Below, one piece after another: positions 4,409 through 7,276 of a stretch of 7,276 bases of DNA. The stretch's first letter is position 1; every line of letters begins with the position of its first letter. The translations under genes were made by a program, and so were the position numbers. The stretch is from Solirubrobacteraceae bacterium (GTDB lineage: Bacteria > Actinomycetota > Thermoleophilia > Solirubrobacterales > Solirubrobacteraceae), in NCBI GenBank assembly GCA_025935735.1, contig JAICUS010000302.1, forward strand, positions 1 through 7,276. The letters run 5' to 3'. A model generated the notes under the pieces. The model ran no database searches and was not told the DNA's origin. It worked only from the letters and a program-made list of their open reading frames with translations.

Positions 4409-7063
4409 CTATCTTTCGACGATCTGCAGGCGGGCCGCCTCGGCCGCCGCCTGCCCGCGGGTCTGCACGCCGAGCTTGCGCAGGACCGCCGAGACGTGGT
4501 GGGCCACCGTGCGCTCCGACAGGAACAGGCGCTCGGCGATCTCGGCGTTGCGCAGGCCCTCGGCGAGCAGCCGCAGCACCTCGAGCTCGCGCGCGGTCAG
4601 CCCGCCGCGGTTCGCCCGCGTCGTGGTGCGCGGGCCGCGGCCGACGTCGCGCGCGCCGCTCGTACGCAGCCGCCGGGCGACCCGGTTGGCCGCGGGCCGC
4701 GCGCCCAGCCGCTGCAGCTCGGCCAGCGCGCGCCGCTGCTCGTCCTCGCCCGGCGCGTGGGCGAAGGCCAGCGCGGCCTCGAACGGGCAGCCGAGCGCCG
4801 TCCAGCGCTCCCCGGCCGCCGCGGGCGCGGCGTCGAGCTCGAGGCGCCACGGCAGCGCAAACATGGGGTCAGACCCCGTGAGTCGGGGAGACTCAAGGGG
4901 TCTGACCCCGGTGTTCGCGCGGGCGCGCCATACGCTCAGCTCGCCGGCGATCCACTCGTCGCCCCGGTCGAGCGCGAGCGCCAGCGCGTCCTCGGTCTCC
5001 TCGGCGACGGCGGCCTCCTCGCCGGCCAGCCAGCGCGCCTCCGCGCGGGCCATGGCCACCAGGCCGAGCCGCTGCAGCTCGCGGCTGCGGCGGGCGAACG
5101 CGAGCGCCTCGTCCAGCAGCGGCCACGGATCGCCCTCGCCGCGGCGGGCGCGCAGCCGGCCGAGCACGACGAGCGGCGTGACCCGCGTCGGCCCGGCGGC
5201 CCGCGGGTCGGCCAGCACGCCCTCGGCGTCGGCCGCCGCCAGGTGCCAGCGCCCCTGGGCGAGCCGCGACCGCGCGCGGTAGCCGGTCAGGTACAGCCGC
5301 CACGTCTCCAGGTCGTGCTCGACCGAGTAGGCGAGCCCCTGCCCGAGCCAGCGCTCGGCGCGCTCGTGCTCGAACCACTCCACCGACGCGGCGGCCAGGT
5401 TCGTGTACGCGCGCGCGACGTGCTCCTCCAGGTTGTCGTTGAGCGCGAGCGTGAGGCTGCGCTCGAGCTTGCGCTCGCCGGCCGCCGGGTCGCGCCGGCG
5501 CTCCGCGGTGCCCACCGAGTTGAGCGCGTGCACGAGCGTCTCGCGCTCGTCGAGGATCTCGGCCAGCGCGATCGCCCGGTTGCCCCACTCGACCGCGCCG
5601 TCGACGTCGCGGGCCAGCATCCGCAGCTGGGCGAGGTTGGAGTAGGCCATGGCCAGCTCGGCCTGGGGCTTGAGCGGCTCGAGCAGCTCGACGGCCAGCC
5701 GCCCCTCCTCCTCGGCCACGGCGGTGTCGCCGGCGAACCAGGCCAGCCGCGAGAGCCAGCGGTGCGCGTCGCCCTCGCCGCGCCGGTCGCCGGTGGCGCG
5801 GTGCAGCTCCATCGCGGCGGTGCGCGCCGCGGCGGCCTCGTCCATCGCGCCGGTGAGGTAGCACTCGTAGGAGCGGCGCTCGAGCAGCGCGGCGCGCCGG
5901 GCGACGGTCAGCCCGTCGGCGTAGCGGGCGGCGCGGGCGTACTGCTCCGCGGCCTCGCGGTGCGACCCGAGCGCCGCCGCCCGGTCCGCCGCGGCCGGGG
6001 CGAAGCGCAGGACCGCCTCGGCGTCGTCGGCGCCCTCGGCGTGGTGGGCCAGCCGGGCGAGGTCCGGCCGGCGGCCGATCGTCGCGGTGAGCGCGCTCAG
6101 GGCGCGCCGGTGCAGCCGGCGCCGGGTCAGCGGCGAGAGCGCCTCCTCGATGGCCACGCGCGCCAGCTCGTGGCGGAACGCGACGGTGTTGCCCTCGGCG
6201 CGCAGCATCCCCGAGGCCAGGCAGGCGTCGAGCCCCGCGGCCGGATCGACGGCCAGCGCCTCCAGCAGCCACAGCTCGGTGCGGGCGGGCTCGATCGCCA
6301 CCGCGTCGAGCACGGTCCGCCCGCCCTCGTCCAGTCGGGCGGCCCGGGCGAGTACCGCGTCGCGCACGGTGTCGGGGATCTCCTCGCCGCCCGCGGCGAG
6401 CACCTCGGTGACGAAGAACGGGTTGCCGCCCGTGCGCCGGTGCAGCTCCTCGGCGTCGCCGTCGCCGCCGGCCAGCGTGCACACCGCCTCCACCGACAGC
6501 GGGGCCAGCGCGATGCGGTCGACGGCGCCCGCGGGCAGCTCGCCCAGCGCCACCCGCAGCGGGTGGGCGCCGTGCGCCTCGTCGTCGCGGAACGTGGCCA
6601 CGACCAGCGCGGGCAGCGAGTCGATGCGCCGGGCGAGCAGCCGCAGCACGTCGAGCGTGCCCCCGTCGGCCCAGTGCAGGTCCTCCAGCACGACGATCGC
6701 GGGCGCGCGCCGCAGCTCGGCGGCGAGCGCCGCGGCCACCGCGCCGGGGGCCGCGGCGGCGGCGACGGCGCCGGCCAGCTCGCCGCCCGCGCTCTCGGCG
6801 ATGTCCACGAACGGGCCGAGCGCCCGCGGCGTGCGCAGCGCGTCGCAGGCGCCCCACAGCATCCGCGGCGGGCGCTGGCGCGCGCAGAACTCGCGCACGA
6901 GCGCGGACTTGCCGATCCCCGCCTCGCCGGACACCAGCACGAGCCGCCCGCGGCCGCTCTCGATCACGTCGCGCAGGCGCGTCCGCAATCCGGCGAGCGG
7001 GTCGCCCCGCTCCAGCAGATCGGGGGAGGCGCCGGAGCGCCTCCCGCGATCGGTGCCGCTCAT
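4409..7063 (-). CDS. LuxR-family transcriptional regulator with N-terminal AAA ATPase (LAL type)
   Basis: This 884-residue protein is a large ATP-binding regulator of the LuxR family, a STAND-type signalling ATPase whose C-terminal helix-turn-helix binds DNA. Walker A is GEAGIGKS (residues 46-53) and Walker B is IVVLED (122-127) followed by LHWAD, as usual for the group. A long helical, Ala/Arg-rich region with TPR-like repeats fills roughly residues 330-790; EQYARAARYADGL, MAYSNLAQLRML and ARAYTNLAAASVEWF are examples. The C-terminal 65 residues (LTARELEVLRLLAEGLRNAEIAERL, written here as LTARELEVLRLLAEG plus NAEIAERL; then SERTVAHHV and LRKLGVQTR) form a complete LuxR domain. Length is typical. 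The inducer and targets are not visible. ATG 7063 gives the expected short lead before the ATPase, though its ribosome site is weak. It starts 13 bp after the preceding same-strand gene. Residues 719-733 are encoded by an inserted hairpin. Confidence 0.93.
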   Translation of the reverse strand: MSGTDRGRRSGASPDLLERGDPLAGLRTRLRDVIESGRGRLVLVSGEAGIGKSALVREFCARQRPPRMLWGACDALRTPRALGPFVDIAESAGGELAGAVAAAAAPGAVAAALAAELRRAPAIVVLEDLHWADGGTLDVLRLLARRIDSLPALVVATFRDDEAHGAHPLRVALGELPAGAVDRIALAPLSVEAVCTLAGGDGDAEELHRRTGGNPFFVTEVLAAGGEEIPDTVRDAVLARAARLDEGGRTVLDAVAIEPARTELWLLEALAVDPAAGLDACLASGMLRAEGNTVAFRHELARVAIEEALSPLTRRRLHRRALSALTATIGRRPDLARLAHHAEGADDAEAVLRFAPAAADRAAALGSHREAAEQYARAARYADGLTVARRAALLERRSYECYLTGAMDEAAAARTAAMELHRATGDRRGEGDAHRWLSRLAWFAGDTAVAEEEGRLAVELLEPLKPQAELAMAYSNLAQLRMLARDVDGAVEWGNRAIALAEILDERETLVHALNSVGTAERRRDPAAGERKLERSLTLALNDNLEEHVARAYTNLAAASVEWFEHERAERWLGQGLAYSVEHDLETWRLYLTGYRARSRLAQGRWHLAAADAEGVLADPRAAGPTRVTPLVVLGRLRARRGEGDPWPLLDEALAFARRSRELQRLGLVAMARAEARWLAGEEAAVAEETEDALALALDRGDEWIAGELSVWRARANTGVRPLESPRLTGSDPMFALPWRLELDAAPAAAGERWTALGCPFEAALAFAHAPGEDEQRRALAELQRLGARPAANRVARRLRTSGARDVGRGPRTTTRANRGGLTARELEVLRLLAEGLRNAEIAERLFLSERTVAHHVSAVLRKLGVQTRGQAAAEAARLQIVER
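4865..4909. repeat. 45-bp palindromic insertion inside the LuxR-family gene
   Basis: GGGGTCAGACCCC (4865-4877) and its exact complement GGGGTCTGACCCC (4897-4909) flank an inner stem TGAGTC/GACTCA with loop GGGGA. The arms and inner stem together make 19 pairs with one mismatch, and each arm is itself nearly palindromic. On the coding (minus) strand it reads exactly in phase as GVRPLESPRLTGSDP, residues 719-733. It interrupts the stretch between the last TPR-like helix (LSVWRARAN) and MFALPWRLEL, where related regulators usually have a variable linker. Palindromes of this GGGGTC-GACCCC kind recur, from memory, in many GC-rich genomes as small repeat elements, sometimes near IS200-like transposases. 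No transposase is present here. Confidence 0.8.
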
Positions 7064-7076
7064 GCGGCCAGCCTAA

Positions 7077-7276
7077 CTACTGCCCCGCGCCCAGGTCCAC
7101 CACCGGGGTGATGAGCTGCGACACCTCCGGGGCGACGAACGCGGAGTCGCGCCCGTCGAGCGTGTTGATGGCCAGCGTGTCCGCCGGCACCGCGCCGGTG
7201 ATCCGGGTCTCGGCGGGGAACCCGACCGTGAAGACGTCGTCGCCCTCGCGGGTGACGGTCACGTTGTCGCGGCGGG
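7077..7276 (-). CDS. C-terminal end of a secreted calcium-binding-repeat-like protein, partial
   Basis: The frame is open from the window edge to TAG at 7077-7079, giving the last 65 or so residues of a larger protein; the GTG at 7262 is probably internal. The visible part (DNVTVTREGDDVFTVGF, ITGAVPADTLAINTLDGRDS) resembles the beta-rich segment of actinobacterial proteins with hemolysin-type calcium-binding repeats, where 'adrLtInTLgGdD' precedes the glycine/aspartate nonapeptides. Here the protein ends at DLGAGQ with no nonapeptide repeats after this segment. This assignment rests on sequence pattern alone and is moderate. The composition (acidic, Thr/Val-rich, beta-strand) fits an extracellular protein. 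The stop is 13 bp before the LuxR-family start on the same strand, so the two may share a transcript. Confidence 0.55.
   Translation of the reverse strand, partial: RRDNVTVTREGDDVFTVGFPAETRITGAVPADTLAINTLDGRDSAFVAPEVSQLITPVVDLGAGQ

Noticed and set aside
4865..4909. An intragenic transcription terminator
   Set aside because: The hairpin is in the middle of an intact frame with complete domains on both sides and has no T-tract; an in-phase repeat insertion explains it better.
4496..7111. An 871-residue open frame on the plus strand opposite the LuxR-family gene
   Set aside because: It mirrors a well-supported gene with Walker motifs and a LuxR domain. Long antisense frames are expected in DNA this GC-rich, and its translation is low-complexity Arg/Gly/Ala/Gln-rich with no domain.

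Overview
The window is very GC-rich and its genes use G or C at nearly all third codon positions. This base use, together with an actinobacterial-type glycoside hydrolase family 3 enzyme, a divergent ADP-glucose pyrophosphorylase homologue, a DUF4242 protein, a large LuxR-family ATPase regulator and a calcium-binding-repeat-like protein end, suggests a high-GC actinobacterium, most likely of the Thermoleophilia (Solirubrobacter or Conexibacter type). The taxon is an inference; no rRNA or other marker gene is present.

The plus strand (1-2290) carries the 3' part of an exo-beta-glucosidase / beta-glucan glucohydrolase gene of family GH3 (1-1636, truncated by the window edge). A structured intergenic element follows (1657-1730), then a short lipoprotein gene of unknown function (1763-2290). 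The lipoprotein gene runs tail-to-tail into the minus-strand block and overlaps its last gene by 44 bp; a hairpin lies in the overlap.

The minus strand (7276 down to 2247) is one run of five co-directional genes. In transcription order these are: the end of a secreted protein resembling the region before calcium-binding repeats (7276-7077, partial); an 884-residue LuxR-family regulator with an N-terminal ATPase (7063-4409); a 98-residue DUF4242-type protein (4360-4064); an unrecognised protein of about 162 residues (3997-3509); and a GlgC-like sugar-phosphate nucleotidyltransferase (3413-2247). Gaps range from 13 to 95 bp, so several of these may be co-transcribed, although two gaps hold hairpins that could terminate or attenuate transcription. 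The polysaccharide-degrading GH3 and the GlgC-like enzyme hint at glucan metabolism, but they are on opposite strands and no direct link is shown.

Two sequence-level observations stand out. First, the gaps after the GH3 gene and after the unknown 3997-3509 gene hold two copies of one element in the same orientation relative to their upstream genes. Its 5' flank, loop and 3' flank are conserved, while the long stem differs in sequence and keeps its pairing. This is the pattern of a conserved RNA structure or a dispersed terminator family. Second, a 45-bp near-perfect hairpin built from GGGGTCAGACCCC arms sits inside the LuxR-family gene, exactly in codon phase, and adds 15 residues without breaking the frame. 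It looks like a small mobile palindrome domesticated into a protein.
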